Part shown: piece after piece, positions 47,302 through 56,683 of the stretch
How the letters are laid out: the number at the start of each line of letters is the position of its first letter
Position numbering within the stretch: position 1 is the first letter of the stretch
Source: Thermomonas brevis
Lineage (GTDB): Bacteria; Pseudomonadota; Gammaproteobacteria; Xanthomonadales; Xanthomonadaceae
Assembly: GCF_014395425.1 (NCBI RefSeq)
Contig: NZ_CP060711.1
Location: 744,001 to 808,000, forward strand
Reading direction: 5' to 3'
Length of the DNA stretch: 64,000 nucleotides
The notes under the pieces: generated by a model
Told to the model about the DNA's origin: nothing
The model's input: only the letters and a program-made list of their open reading frames with translations
Database searches by the model: none
Translations under genes and position numbers: made by a program

Positions 47302-49551
47302 ATGTCCATCACCAAACGGCTGTGGCTGGGTCTGGGGGCCCTGCTCGCCGCCAGCTTCGCCGTCATGCTGTGGCTCGGCGTGGACCTGATCCACACCGCA
47401 CCGCCCATCCCCGATCGCGTGGTCGCCGCCAACGGCCAGACCCTGTACACCCGCGCCGACATCGACCGCGGCCGCCAGGTCTGGCAGAGCATCGGCGGCC
47501 AGCAGCTCGGCTCCATCTGGGGCCACGGCGCGCTGGTCGCGCCCGACTGGTCGGCCGACTGGCTGCATCGCGAAACCGAAGCGCTGCTGGAGTTGCAGGC
47601 ACGCGGTTCGACCGGCCAGTCCTACGCCAGCCTCGACGACGGCGAGAAGGCGAAGATCCAGGCGGCGGTCAAGCCGATGGTCCGCACCAACACCTATGAC
47701 GCGGCGAAGAACGAAATCGTGGTCAGCGACATGCGCGCGCAGGCGATCAGCATGGTCGCGGCGCACTACGAGAGCGTGTTCTCCAACGACCCGGCCACGC
47801 ACGAGCTGCGCGAGGCTTATGCGATGCGCGAGAACACGGTGTCCGACGGCGACAACCGCCGCGCGATGACCGCGTTCTTCTTCTGGACCGCGTGGGCCAC
47901 CGGCACCGACCGTCCCGGCTATGAGAACCGCAGCTACACCAACAACTGGCCGTACGAGCCGCTGATCGGCAACAAGCCGACCTCGGACAACTTCATCTGG
48001 TCGATGTTCTCGCTGCTGTTCCTGATCGGCGGCGTCGGCCTGCTGGCCTGGCATTACGCCGCCTACCACGGCAAGGAAGAACTGCCGACGCCGCCGGCGC
48101 AGGATCCGCTGCAGAGCCTGACCATCACTCCGTCGATGAAGGCCACCGCCAAGTATTTCTGGGTGGTGGTGGCGCTGTTCCTGTGCCAGATCCTGCTGGG
48201 CGCGACCACCGCGCACTTCCAGGTGGAAGGCCAGGAAGCCTACGGTTTCAAGATCGCGGAAATCCTGCCCTACTCGCTGACCCGCAGCTGGCATACGCAG
48301 CTGGCGGTGCTGTGGATCGCCACCGCGTGGCTGGCCACCGGCCTGTACATCGGCCCGGCGATTTCCGGACATGAACCCAAGTACCAGCGCGCCGGCGTCA
48401 ACTTCCTGTTCGCCTGCCTGTTGATCATCGTGGTCGGCTCGTTCGCCGGGCAGTGGTTCGCGGTGATGCAGAAGATGGGCCTGAAGTACAACTTCTGGTT
48501 CGGCCACCAGGGCTGGGAATACACCGACATCGGCCGCTTCTGGCAGGCGTTCCTGTTCGTCGGCCTGCTGGTGTGGCTGACCCTGGTGGGGCGCGCGCTG
48601 TGGCCGGCGCTCAAGCGCAAGGACGAGATGTCCTCGATCGTGGGCCTGCTGTTCCTCTCCACGATCGCCATCGGCCTGTTCTACGGCGCCGGCCTGATGT
48701 GGGGCGAGAACAGCCACATCTCTGTGGTCGAGTACTGGCGCTGGTGGGTGGTACACCTGTGGGTGGAAGGCTTCTTCGAGGTGTTCGCGGTCGCGGTGAT
48801 GAGCTTCCTGTTCGTGAAGCTGGGCCTGCTGCGCGGCAAGTCGGCCACCATCAACGTGCTGTTCGCCACCATCGTCTACCTGACCGGCGGCGTGCTGGGC
48901 ATGTTCCACCACCTGTACTTCGCCGGCACCACCACGGCGGCGGTCGCGCTGGGCGCCACCTTCTCGGCGCTGGAAGTGGTGCCGCTGGCGCTGATCGGGC
49001 TGGAAGCCTACGAGACCTGGAGCCACAGCCGTGCCACCCCGTGGATGGCCCGCTACAAGTGGCCGATCATGTTCTTCCTGGCCACCAGCTTCTGGAACCT
49101 CGTCGGCGCCGGCCTGTTCGGCTTCCTGGTCAACACCCCGATCGCGCTGTACTACATGCAGGGCATGAACCTGACCGCGCTGCACGGCCATACCGCGTTG
49201 TTCGGCGTGTACGGCATGCTCGGCATCGGCCTGATGCTGTTCTGCCTGCGCGGCCTGAAGCCGCAGGTGCAATGGCCGGAAGGCCTGCTGCGCGGCGCGT
49301 TCTGGAGCCTCAACATCGGCCTCGGCCTGATGGGCCTGCTGACCCTGCTGCCGATGGGCGTGCTGCAGCTCAATGCGGCGCTGGACCACGGCTACTGGTT
49401 CGCCCGCTCGGCCGAGTTCATGAACCGCCCGATCATCGACATGCTGGTGTGGATGCGCATGCCGGGCGACCTGGTGTTCTCGGCGGGCGCGCTGATGCTG
49501 GCGCTGTTCATCGCCCGCAAGTGGCTGAAGCCGAAGCTCGCGACGGACTGA
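47302..49551 (+). CDS. norB: quinol-dependent nitric oxide reductase (qNOR)
   Basis: Reduces NO to N2O at the cytoplasmic membrane using quinol. The 749-aa product is the long single-subunit form: an N-terminal extension with a periplasmic cytochrome-c-like fold lacking heme (about 30-215, IGGQQLGSIWGHGALVAPDW) and 14 membrane segments. Metal-ligand regions include RSWHTQLAVLWIATAW, WWVVHLWVEGFFEVFAV, MFHHLYFAGT and MNLTALHGHTALFGVYG. ATG 47302 has AGGAG upstream. No norC or norQD is present, as expected for qNOR. It can serve denitrification or NO detoxification. Confidence 0.97.
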   Translation: MSITKRLWLGLGALLAASFAVMLWLGVDLIHTAPPIPDRVVAANGQTLYTRADIDRGRQVWQSIGGQQLGSIWGHGALVAPDWSADWLHRETEALLELQARGSTGQSYASLDDGEKAKIQAAVKPMVRTNTYDAAKNEIVVSDMRAQAISMVAAHYESVFSNDPATHELREAYAMRENTVSDGDNRRAMTAFFFWTAWATGTDRPGYENRSYTNNWPYEPLIGNKPTSDNFIWSMFSLLFLIGGVGLLAWHYAAYHGKEELPTPPAQDPLQSLTITPSMKATAKYFWVVVALFLCQILLGATTAHFQVEGQEAYGFKIAEILPYSLTRSWHTQLAVLWIATAWLATGLYIGPAISGHEPKYQRAGVNFLFACLLIIVVGSFAGQWFAVMQKMGLKYNFWFGHQGWEYTDIGRFWQAFLFVGLLVWLTLVGRALWPALKRKDEMSSIVGLLFLSTIAIGLFYGAGLMWGENSHISVVEYWRWWVVHLWVEGFFEVFAVAVMSFLFVKLGLLRGKSATINVLFATIVYLTGGVLGMFHHLYFAGTTTAAVALGATFSALEVVPLALIGLEAYETWSHSRATPWMARYKWPIMFFLATSFWNLVGAGLFGFLVNTPIALYYMQGMNLTALHGHTALFGVYGMLGIGLMLFCLRGLKPQVQWPEGLLRGAFWSLNIGLGLMGLLTLLPMGVLQLNAALDHGYWFARSAEFMNRPIIDMLVWMRMPGDLVFSAGALMLALFIARKWLKPKLATD

Positions 49552-49576
49552 CGGTTCGATCGCAAGCCGCGTGACC

Positions 49577-49605
49577 ACGGGGACGGCAAACGCCGTCCCC
49601 GTTTT
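49577..49605 (+). terminator. rho-independent terminator of norB
   Basis: ACGGGGACGGC - AAAC - GCCGTCCCCGT, an 11-bp perfect stem (49577-49602), followed by TTT. Confidence 0.88.
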
Positions 49606-49624
49606 GTTTGCGCGCCGGGCGCGG

Positions 49625-49638
49625 CTGACCTGCATCAA
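49625..49638 (+). promoter_or_regulatory. FNR/ANR box of nnrS
   Basis: CTGAC-CTGC-ATCAA matches eight of ten consensus positions, with a perfect right half-site. The centre (49631.5) is exactly 41.5 bp before the A of the nnrS ATG, as for hemN. A weak -10 (GACACT, 49661-49666) keeps the A and final T of TAnnnT. Confidence 0.75.
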
Positions 49639-49672
49639 GGCGACCGCCACCGCCCGGCGCGACACTGCCGGC

Positions 49673-50923
49673 ATGAACAGGACTCTCCACAACGACGCCG
49701 GCGGCGGCCTCTCGCCCGCGCTGCTGGCGGAAGCGCCGCACCGGCTGCTGTTCTTCGTCGGCGCGGTCAACGTATTGCTGGCGATGACGTGGTGGCTACT
49801 GTGGCTGATTGACGTGCGCTGGGGCGTGATTGGTTTGCCCGCCGGCACGCCGTTCGGCGGCTGGATGCACGCCTTCGTCATGCAGTACCAGCTGCTGCCG
49901 CCCTTCATGTTCGGCTTCCTGATGACCACCTTCCCGCGATGGACAGGCACGCCCGACCTGTCGCGCTGGCATTACGTGCCGGTCGGGTTGGGCCTGCTCG
50001 GCGGGCAGTTGGCGGTGGTCGGCGGGATGCTGTTCGGGCAGCAGGCGATGGTCCACATCGGCGTGGTGATGTCGCTGGTCGGCTGGGCGTACGGGGTGTC
50101 GCAGCTGCTGCGGGTGCTGCTGGTCGAGCGCCGCGCCGGCAAGGGGCCGACCTGGCACGCGTGGTCGTGCTTCGCCGCGATGGCGTTCGGCCTGCTCGGC
50201 CTGCTGCTGATGGCCGCCTACCTGCACGGCGCGGGGCCGTGGGCGGTGACGGTGTCGATCAAGCTGGGCACGTTCGGCCTGCTGCTGCCGGTGTACGCGA
50301 CGGTGGCGCACCGGATGTTCCCGTTCTTCGCCGGCAACGTGGTGCCGGGCTACCGCGCGTGGCGGCCGCTGTGGGCGCTGGCCGCGCTGTGGGCGCTGCT
50401 GCTGGCGCACCTGGCGCTGGAGCTGGCGCACGCGAACGCCTGGATGTGGCCGGTCGACGCGCTGCTGGCGATCGGCAGCGCGCTGGTGCTGCTGCGCTGG
50501 TGGCCGCACGGCAAGGCGCCCGGCATCCTGTGGGTGCTGTTCCTCGGCTTCGCCTGGCTGCCGGTCGCGTTCGCGCTGTATGCCGCGCAGAGCGCGATCC
50601 TGGCCGGCGGCGGCGAGTTCGTGCTCGGCCGCGGGCCGGCGCACGCGCTGTTCATCGGCTTCTTCGGCAGCCTGCTGGTGGCGATGGTGACGCGAGTGAC
50701 GCAGGGCCATTCCGGCCGGCCGATGGCGATGCCGGCGGTGGGCTGGTTCGCCTTCGCGCTGCTGCAGCTGGTGGCGCTGACCCGCATCGCCGCCGAGGCC
50801 GCGCCCGACGGCTACTTCTGGCAGGTCGTGGCCGCGGCCGGCTGGCTGCTGGCGTTCCTGCCGTGGGTGCTGCGCTCGCTGTCGATCTACCTGCATCCGC
50901 GCGCCGACGGGCGGCCGGGCTGA
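49673..50923 (+). CDS. nnrS: NnrS family protein
   Basis: NnrS is a heme- and copper-containing membrane protein with about 12 helices that lowers nitrosative stress, often co-regulated with NO reductase. The 416-aa product begins LLAEAPHRLLFFVGAVNVLL and contains HAFVMQYQLLPPFMFGFLMT and ATVAHRMFPFFAGNVVPGYR, HALFIGFFGSLLVAMVTRVT, the conserved His-rich segments of the family. There is no Shine-Dalgarno before ATG 49673; with the FNR box placed as it is, the mRNA may start at the ATG. It heads a run of five closely spaced plus-strand genes. Confidence 0.94.
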   Translation: MNRTLHNDAGGGLSPALLAEAPHRLLFFVGAVNVLLAMTWWLLWLIDVRWGVIGLPAGTPFGGWMHAFVMQYQLLPPFMFGFLMTTFPRWTGTPDLSRWHYVPVGLGLLGGQLAVVGGMLFGQQAMVHIGVVMSLVGWAYGVSQLLRVLLVERRAGKGPTWHAWSCFAAMAFGLLGLLLMAAYLHGAGPWAVTVSIKLGTFGLLLPVYATVAHRMFPFFAGNVVPGYRAWRPLWALAALWALLLAHLALELAHANAWMWPVDALLAIGSALVLLRWWPHGKAPGILWVLFLGFAWLPVAFALYAAQSAILAGGGEFVLGRGPAHALFIGFFGSLLVAMVTRVTQGHSGRPMAMPAVGWFAFALLQLVALTRIAAEAAPDGYFWQVVAAAGWLLAFLPWVLRSLSIYLHPRADGRPG

Positions 50924-50933
50924 GGACGCGCGC

Positions 50934-51344
50934 ATGTCGCCGATGATGGAGTTCTACCCGCAGATCAAATGGACGCACGTGCACGCGGTGATGTGCAGCG
51001 GCGCGATCTTCGCGCTGCGCGGCTTTGCTTCGCTGCTGGGCGCGCGCTGGCCGCGACACTGGCTGCCGAAGTACGGCAGCTACACCGTCGACACCATCCT
51101 GCTGACCTCGGCCACGATGCTGTTCTCGATGCTGCCGGGGGCGATGTTCGGCAACGGCTGGCTGACCGCCAAGCTGCTCCTGCTGGTGCTGTACGTGACG
51201 CTGGGTGTGCTGGCGATGCGCGAGAAGCGCAGTCGCGCCCAGCGCACGGTCTTCTACGTGGCCGCGCTGGCCACCTTCGTCTTCATGTTCGGCATCGCCC
51301 GCATGCACCATCCCGCCGGATGGCTGCTGCGGCTGTTCGGCTGA
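50934..51344 (+). CDS. SirB2 family membrane protein
   Basis: 136 residues, four membrane segments, with the SirB2 pattern YPQIKWTHVHAVMCSGAIFA at the N terminus and ARMHHPAGWLL at the C terminus. SirB was named as a Salmonella invasion regulator, but the family is a small membrane protein of unknown function, often near NnrS or nitrate and NO genes. The start is 10 bp after nnrS and the end 20 bp before the next gene. Confidence 0.88.
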   Translation: MSPMMEFYPQIKWTHVHAVMCSGAIFALRGFASLLGARWPRHWLPKYGSYTVDTILLTSATMLFSMLPGAMFGNGWLTAKLLLLVLYVTLGVLAMREKRSRAQRTVFYVAALATFVFMFGIARMHHPAGWLLRLFG

Positions 51345-51364
51345 ACACCCCGGAGTCCTCTTCG

Positions 51365-53299
51365 ATGCAACCCGCTTCCGACGCGCGCACGCGCACGCTC
51401 GACGCCTGCTTCCTCGGCCCCTACGGCGAGAACGACGCGCTGCTGGAAAAACTCGTGGTCGAGTTCCTGCGCGACCACGTCTACTGGCGGCGCAACTTCC
51501 ATCCCGAGGATCCGCCGGCGATCTCCACCACGGCGGCGCAGCATCCGGACTACCAGGCGTTCGAGGCGCGCATGCGCCGCGAGCTGCACCAGCTGTCGGC
51601 GGCGCTGAAGAAGTCGGTGCCGTTCCACAGCCCGCGCTACATCGGCCACATGGCCTCCGACCTGCTGCTGCCCGGCCTCGCCGCTCAGATCCTCACCCTG
51701 CCCTACAACCCCAACAACGTCTCCGAAGACGCCGCGCCAGTGACGGTGGAGCTGGAGGTGAAGGTCGGCCTGCAACTGGCCGGCATGCTGGGCTACGTCA
51801 ACGATCCGCAGCGCGCGGACTGCGCCTTCGGCCACCTCACTTCCGGCGGCACGCTGGCGAACTATCAGGCGCTGCGACTGGCGCTGGCGCAGAAGGCGTT
51901 CCCGGTCGCATTGCTGGCGGCGGGCGTGCCCGACCTCGCAATGCCGGAGGACGTCTGGAGCGCCTTCAACCTGCATCCGCACGCCGCCACCGCACTGGTG
52001 GACGCATGGCAGCAGTGGCTGGCGCAGGCGACGCCGGCCGAGCGCCGCCGCTGGCAGGCGCGCGTGCAGGGCGAGCGCATCGAGCAGCGCGGGCTGGCCG
52101 GCTTCTTCGCCGCGCACCCGACGCTGAAGGTGCCGAAGGTGCTGGCGCCGATCACCGCGCATTACTCGTGGAGCAAGGGCTGCAAGCTGCTGGGGCTGGG
52201 TCGGTCGCAGCTGGAATTGCTGCCGGAGCGCGGCATGCGCATCGACGTGGACGCGCTGGACGCGACGCTGGAGCGCTGCCTGCGCGAGCGCCAGCCGGTG
52301 CTGATGGCGGTGGCGGTGATGGGCACCACCGAATACGGCACGGTCGATCCGATCGACGCCGCGGTCGCCGCGCGCGAACGCTTCGCCGCGCGCGGGCTGG
52401 GCTTCGCGGTGCACGTCGACGCCGCCTGGGGCGGCTACCTCGCCACCCTGTTCCGCAGCGCCGATGGCAGCCTGCGCGCGCGCGAGGACGTGGCCGCCGG
52501 CTTCGCTCACTTCCCCTCGCCCGAGGTCTATTCAGCCATCGCCGCGCTGGGCGACACCGATTCGGTGACGGTCGATCCGCACAAGCTGGGCTACCTGCCC
52601 TACGGCGCCGGCGCCTTCATCTGCCGCGACCACCGCGCGGTCGCGCTGCTGTCGGAGGAAGCCGACTACGTGTTCCACGGCGCGGCGCCCAAGGATTACA
52701 TGGGCCGCTACCGCAGCCTCGGCCAGTTCATTCCGGAAGGCTCCAAGTCCGGCGCGACGGTGGCCGGCGTGTACGTGACCCACAAGGTGCTGCCGCTGGA
52801 CCACGCCCACTTCGGCCAGCTGCCGGCGCAGACCATCCGCGCGGCGGAAGCCTTCCACGCGCGCGCGCTGCGCTTCGCCGACGAATTGCGCGAGGTGGTG
52901 CGCGCGGTGGTGCCGTTCGCGCCCGACAGCAACCTGGTCTGCTTCGCGCTGAACCCCGCCGGCAACCGCAGCGCCGCCGTCGCCAACGCCTTCGTCCGCC
53001 GCCTGCACGACGAACTGCGCGTCGACACCAGCCGCCCCTTGCAGGACAAGCAGTTCTTCGGCTCGGTGACCACGCTGCGGCCCGAGGCGCTGGGCGAAAC
53101 GGAGACGCGGCGCATCCTCGACGCGCTCGACCTCGATCCCGCCACCCTGGCCGAGGACGGCGGCGACCGGCTGGTAATCCTGCGCCACACGCTGATGAAC
53201 CCATACCTGATCGACCACGAGAACGGGATCAGCTACATCGACCGCTATTTCGAGCACCTCGGCGCGCGGGTGCGCGCGCTGCTGGCGGCGGGAAATTGA
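51365..53299 (+). CDS. PLP-dependent group II amino acid decarboxylase family protein
   Basis: 644 residues, fold type I. The PLP lysine is K407 in VTVDPHKLGYLPYGAGAFIC; the ring-stacking and Asp region is VHVDAAWGGYLATLF, and SGGTLANYQALRLAL binds phosphate. The insert between these (about 170-270) makes it longer than glutamate or tyrosine decarboxylases (450-620 aa). The substrate cannot be told from sequence; aspartate, glutamate and aromatic amino acids are options. It lies in the run nnrS-sirB2-this gene-Cds1-like-ubiD with gaps of 10, 20 and 31 bp and a 4-base overlap. Confidence 0.88.
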   Translation: MQPASDARTRTLDACFLGPYGENDALLEKLVVEFLRDHVYWRRNFHPEDPPAISTTAAQHPDYQAFEARMRRELHQLSAALKKSVPFHSPRYIGHMASDLLLPGLAAQILTLPYNPNNVSEDAAPVTVELEVKVGLQLAGMLGYVNDPQRADCAFGHLTSGGTLANYQALRLALAQKAFPVALLAAGVPDLAMPEDVWSAFNLHPHAATALVDAWQQWLAQATPAERRRWQARVQGERIEQRGLAGFFAAHPTLKVPKVLAPITAHYSWSKGCKLLGLGRSQLELLPERGMRIDVDALDATLERCLRERQPVLMAVAVMGTTEYGTVDPIDAAVAARERFAARGLGFAVHVDAAWGGYLATLFRSADGSLRAREDVAAGFAHFPSPEVYSAIAALGDTDSVTVDPHKLGYLPYGAGAFICRDHRAVALLSEEADYVFHGAAPKDYMGRYRSLGQFIPEGSKSGATVAGVYVTHKVLPLDHAHFGQLPAQTIRAAEAFHARALRFADELREVVRAVVPFAPDSNLVCFALNPAGNRSAAVANAFVRRLHDELRVDTSRPLQDKQFFGSVTTLRPEALGETETRRILDALDLDPATLAEDGGDRLVILRHTLMNPYLIDHENGISYIDRYFEHLGARVRALLAAGN

Positions 53300-53330
53300 G
53301 GATCGGCGGCGGACGCGGGATCATGGGCGC

Positions 53331-54437
53331 ATGAACACGACCACGAACCGCTCCGATTCCGCCGCCCGCGCCTGGGTGAGCGACGCGCTCGCCCTGCTGG
53401 AACAGGAGGCGACGCGCTCCGCCGACACCCACCTGCTGCGGCTGGATTTCCCCGGCTTCCCGGACATCGCCTTCTACTTCAAGGACGAGGCCAGCCATCC
53501 CACCGGCAGCCTCAAGCACCGCCTCGCCCGCTCGCTCTACCTGTACGCGTTGTGCAACGGCCGGCTGCGTCCGGGCCAGACGGTGGTGGATGCGTCCTCG
53601 GGCAGCACCGCGATCTCCGAGGCGTGGTTCGCGCGCCTGCTGGGCCTGCCGTTCATCGCGGTGATGCCGGCCTGCACCGCGCCGCAGAAGATCCGCGACG
53701 TGCAGGCGCAGGGCGGCCAGTGCGACCTGGTCGAAGACCCGTCGCAGGTGCACGCGCGCGCCGCGCAGCACGCCGCCAACGGCGCCTGCCACCTCGACCA
53801 GTTCGGCCTGGCCGAACGCGCCACCGACTGGCGCGGCAACAACAACATCGCCGAGTCCATCCTCGGCCAGCTGCGCCGCGAGCCGCGGCCGGAGCCGACC
53901 TGGATCGTCTGCGGCGTCGGCACCGGCGGCACCTCCGCCACCATTGGCCGCTACCTGCGCTACCGCCGCCTGTCCACCCGGCTGTGCGTCGCCGAACCGA
54001 CCGGCAGCGGCTACGTGCACGGCTGGCGCGAACGCAGCCGCGACGCGGTGGCCAGCCGGCCCACGCGGATCGAGGGCATCGGCCGCCCGCGGGTGGAGCC
54101 GGGCTTCATCTTCGACGTGGTGGACGAGGTGGTCGAGGTCGAGGACGCCGCCTCCATCGCCGCCGCGCTACTGCTGGAAGACCTCATCGGCACGCGCTAT
54201 GGCGGCTCCTCCGGCACCAACTTCGCCGCCTGCCTGCAGCTGGCCGCGGACATGCGCGCGCGCGGCGAGCGCGGCAGCATCGTCAGCCTCCTCTGCGACC
54301 GCGGCAAGCGCTACCAGCAGACCCTGTTCGATCCCGGCTGGCGCGACGCGCACGGCATCGACATCGCGCCCTGGCAGCGCTCGCTGGGCGATGCGCTCGC
54401 CACCGGAACATTCACGCCACCCGACGGTTCTTCATGA
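53331..54437 (+). CDS. PLP-dependent cysteine synthase family protein (Cds1-like cysteine desulfhydrase)
   Basis: 368 residues, fold type II. The PLP lysine is K62 in HPTGSLKHRLARSLYLYAL, the cofactor loop is CGVGTGGTSATIGRYLRY, and DASSGSTAISEAWFARLLGL binds substrate. This branch includes mycobacterial Cds1, which releases sulfide from cysteine and supports redox balance. True cysteine synthase is less likely because of the LKHRLARSL signature and length. The stop overlaps the ubiD start by four bases. Confidence 0.85.
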   Translation: MNTTTNRSDSAARAWVSDALALLEQEATRSADTHLLRLDFPGFPDIAFYFKDEASHPTGSLKHRLARSLYLYALCNGRLRPGQTVVDASSGSTAISEAWFARLLGLPFIAVMPACTAPQKIRDVQAQGGQCDLVEDPSQVHARAAQHAANGACHLDQFGLAERATDWRGNNNIAESILGQLRREPRPEPTWIVCGVGTGGTSATIGRYLRYRRLSTRLCVAEPTGSGYVHGWRERSRDAVASRPTRIEGIGRPRVEPGFIFDVVDEVVEVEDAASIAAALLLEDLIGTRYGGSSGTNFAACLQLAADMRARGERGSIVSLLCDRGKRYQQTLFDPGWRDAHGIDIAPWQRSLGDALATGTFTPPDGSS

Positions 54438-55933
54438 GCTTCCACGACCTGCGCGCCTTTATCGAAGCACTCGAACGCCAAGGACGCCTGAAGCGCGTCG
54501 GCGCGCCGGTCGATCCAGAACTCGAAACTACGTCGCTCAGCCTGCGCGCCCTGCGCAACGGCGGGCCCGCGCTGCTGATGGAGCATCCGATCGGCAGCGA
54601 CCACGCCTACCTCGGCAACCTCTACGGCCACCGCGACCGCATCGAGGCGGCGCTGGCCGGCCGGCCGCTCGCCAGCCTGCGCGAACTCGGCGAACTGCTG
54701 GCGGCGATCCGCGAACCGCGCTGGCCGTCCAGCCTGCGCGAAGCGCTCGGCACCTGGCCGGAACTGGCCCAGCTGGCGCACGTCGCGCCGCAGAAAGTGC
54801 GCGAGGCCGCGTTCCAGTACGAGACGCTGGAAGGCGACGAGGTCGATCTTTCCCGCCTGCCGATCCAGCGCTGCTGGCCGGAGGACGCGGCCAAGCTCAT
54901 CACGCTGGGGCTGGTGGTGACGCGCGGCACCCGCAAGCCGCGCCAGAACGTGGCGATCTATCGCCAGCAGGTGATCGGCAGGAACCGCATCATCATGCGC
55001 TGGCTGCCGCATCGCGGCGGCGCGCTGGATTTCGCCGACTGGAAGGCCACGCATCCCGGCAAGCCCTTCCCGGTGCTGGTGGCGATCGGCGCCGACCCGG
55101 CCACGCTGCTGGCGGCGGTCGCGCCGATTCCCGACACGCTGTCCGAATACGAATTCGCCGGCCTGTTGCGCGGCGAACGCACCCGCGTCTGGCCCAGCGC
55201 GCTGACCGGGCTGGATGCGCCGGCCGGCTGCGAGATCCTGCTGGAGGGCTTCATCGACCCGGCGGAAACCGCGCTGGAAGGCCCGTTCGGCGACCACACC
55301 GGCTACTACAACGCGCAGGACCACTTCCCGGTGATGACGATCCGGCGCATGCACCTGCGCCGCGACGCGATCTACCAGGGCAGCTACATGGGCCGCGCGC
55401 CGTTCGACGAGCCCTCGGTGATGGCGATGGCGCTGAACGACGTGTTCGTGCCGCTGCTGCGCAAGGTGTTTCCGGAGATCGTCGATTTCCACTTGCCGCC
55501 GGAGGCGTGCTCCTACCGCATCGCGGTGGTGTCCATCCGCAAGCAGTATCCCGGCCACGCGCGCCGGATCATGATGGGGATCTGGTCATACCTGCGCCAG
55601 TTCACCTACACCAAGTTCGTGATCGTCACCGACGAGGACATCGACGTGCGCGACTGGTCGCAGGTGATCTGGGCGATCGCCACTCGCGTCGATCCGGCGC
55701 GCGACAGCGTGCTGATCGACAGGACGCCGATCGACTATCTGGATTTTTCCAGCCCGACGCCGAACCTCGGCTCCAAGCTCGGGCTGGATGCCACCAACAA
55801 ATGGCCGGCTGAGACCACGCGCACCTGGAGCAAGCCGATCCAGCTTGATCCCGGCGTGGAGAAGCGGGTGGATGCGCTGTGGCGGCAGGTCGCGGCCGGA
55901 CAGGAAAAAGCGGGCGGCTCCGCGATGGCGTAG
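54434..55933 (+). CDS. ubiD: 4-hydroxy-3-polyprenylbenzoate decarboxylase
   Basis: UbiD removes the carboxyl group in ubiquinone synthesis using prenylated FMN made by UbiX. The 499-aa product has the cofactor and Glu-Arg-Glu region GEFGDHTGYY-like sequence (LEGPFGDHTGYYNAQDHFPV), YRQQVIGRNRIIMRWLPHRG and the C-terminal VDPARDSVLIDRTPIDYLDF. Its placement behind two PLP enzymes in an operon headed by an FNR-boxed nnrS is unusual. It may also be expressed from an internal promoter, as ubiquinone is needed aerobically too. Confidence 0.95.
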   Translation: MSFHDLRAFIEALERQGRLKRVGAPVDPELETTSLSLRALRNGGPALLMEHPIGSDHAYLGNLYGHRDRIEAALAGRPLASLRELGELLAAIREPRWPSSLREALGTWPELAQLAHVAPQKVREAAFQYETLEGDEVDLSRLPIQRCWPEDAAKLITLGLVVTRGTRKPRQNVAIYRQQVIGRNRIIMRWLPHRGGALDFADWKATHPGKPFPVLVAIGADPATLLAAVAPIPDTLSEYEFAGLLRGERTRVWPSALTGLDAPAGCEILLEGFIDPAETALEGPFGDHTGYYNAQDHFPVMTIRRMHLRRDAIYQGSYMGRAPFDEPSVMAMALNDVFVPLLRKVFPEIVDFHLPPEACSYRIAVVSIRKQYPGHARRIMMGIWSYLRQFTYTKFVIVTDEDIDVRDWSQVIWAIATRVDPARDSVLIDRTPIDYLDFSSPTPNLGSKLGLDATNKWPAETTRTWSKPIQLDPGVEKRVDALWRQVAAGQEKAGGSAMA

Positions 55934-55995
55934 GGCGGGGCCCGCACACCGAAACAGACAGCGGCTGCGCAACGCCTCCCTGCGTGCTTTCTGTT

Positions 55996-56078
55996 CGTCA
56001 CTCCCGCGAAGGCGGGAGTCCAGCTTGATGCTCTGCGGGCATTTCAGGAGCTGGATGCCCGCCTTCACGGGCATGACG
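55996..56078. repeat. 83-bp REP/MITE-like inverted repeat
   Basis: Arms 55996-56025 (starting CGTCACTCCCGCGAAGG) and 56049-56078 (ending GGGCATGACG) are complementary over 30 bp with four mismatches. It is related in design to 36141-36279 (CGTCAxTCCCGCGAA ends) and lies between ubiD and the DnrO-like gene. Confidence 0.85.
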
Positions 56079-56121
56079 GATCGGGACTTCAAGCGGCCAT
56101 CGCCTCTGCGCGATCTGCCAC

Positions 56122-56610
56122 TCAATCAGCCGGCGTGTTCCACTCCACATCGTCGAACAGCTGCGGATAGCGCGCCAGCGCCGCGCGCATGTCCGCGATC
56201 GCCGCCGCCGGCGCTTCTTCCGACTCGCGCACCGCCTTGGCGCCGACCAGGAACTTCGCCAGCAGGCCGTGCAGCGCGGCGTCCGCGTCGGGCTTCAGCT
56301 TGCAGGCCGCGATCATGCCCTTGACCGCCTCGTCGATGTGCTGCGCGGTGTTGCGGGCCTGCACGGCGTCCATGTGGCCGTGCTCGTAGTGCTCCAGCGC
56401 CTGCACCGCCTGGCGGATGCCGCGCATGCCCTCGCGCAGGGGCGCGTCGGTGGCCCAGCGCTGCGCGGGCACCGGCGCGGGTTCGGCTGCGGGCGCGGCG
56501 TGCGAATGCGCCGCATGCGCATCGTGCGCCGACTGCGCCATCGCCGGCGCCACGGCCAGCGCCGCGAGCAGCGCGGCTGCGGAAACGAGAACGGACTTGC
56601 TGGACTGCAT
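56122..56610 (-). CDS. DnrO-like periplasmic protein, uncharacterised
   Basis: 162 residues with a signal peptide (about 1-24, ending APAMAQ) and a His-rich stretch SAHDAHAAHSHAA just after it, then a helical domain (LREGMRGIRQAVQALEHYEH, NTAQHIDEAVKGMIAACKLK). Similar genes are annotated DnrO near denitrification and ubiUV loci; the role is unknown. The helical domain resembles cytochrome c prime-like or copper-responsive bundles, which is speculation. The start ATG 56608-56610 has GGAG upstream. It is divergent from ubiU across a region with a perfect FNR box. Confidence 0.75.
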   Translation of the reverse strand: MQSSKSVLVSAAALLAALAVAPAMAQSAHDAHAAHSHAAPAAEPAPVPAQRWATDAPLREGMRGIRQAVQALEHYEHGHMDAVQARNTAQHIDEAVKGMIAACKLKPDADAALHGLLAKFLVGAKAVRESEEAPAAAIADMRAALARYPQLFDDVEWNTPAD

Positions 56611-56683
56611 GGGTTTCTCCAGGGCAATCGCGGGCAGAGCGCCCGCGCCAGCCGCACCATCGCATCCGCCCGCGCGGCCGGCC

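Noticed and set aside
47269..49950. 893-residue minus-strand open frame
   Set aside because: Antisense to norB and the nnrS start; shadow frame.
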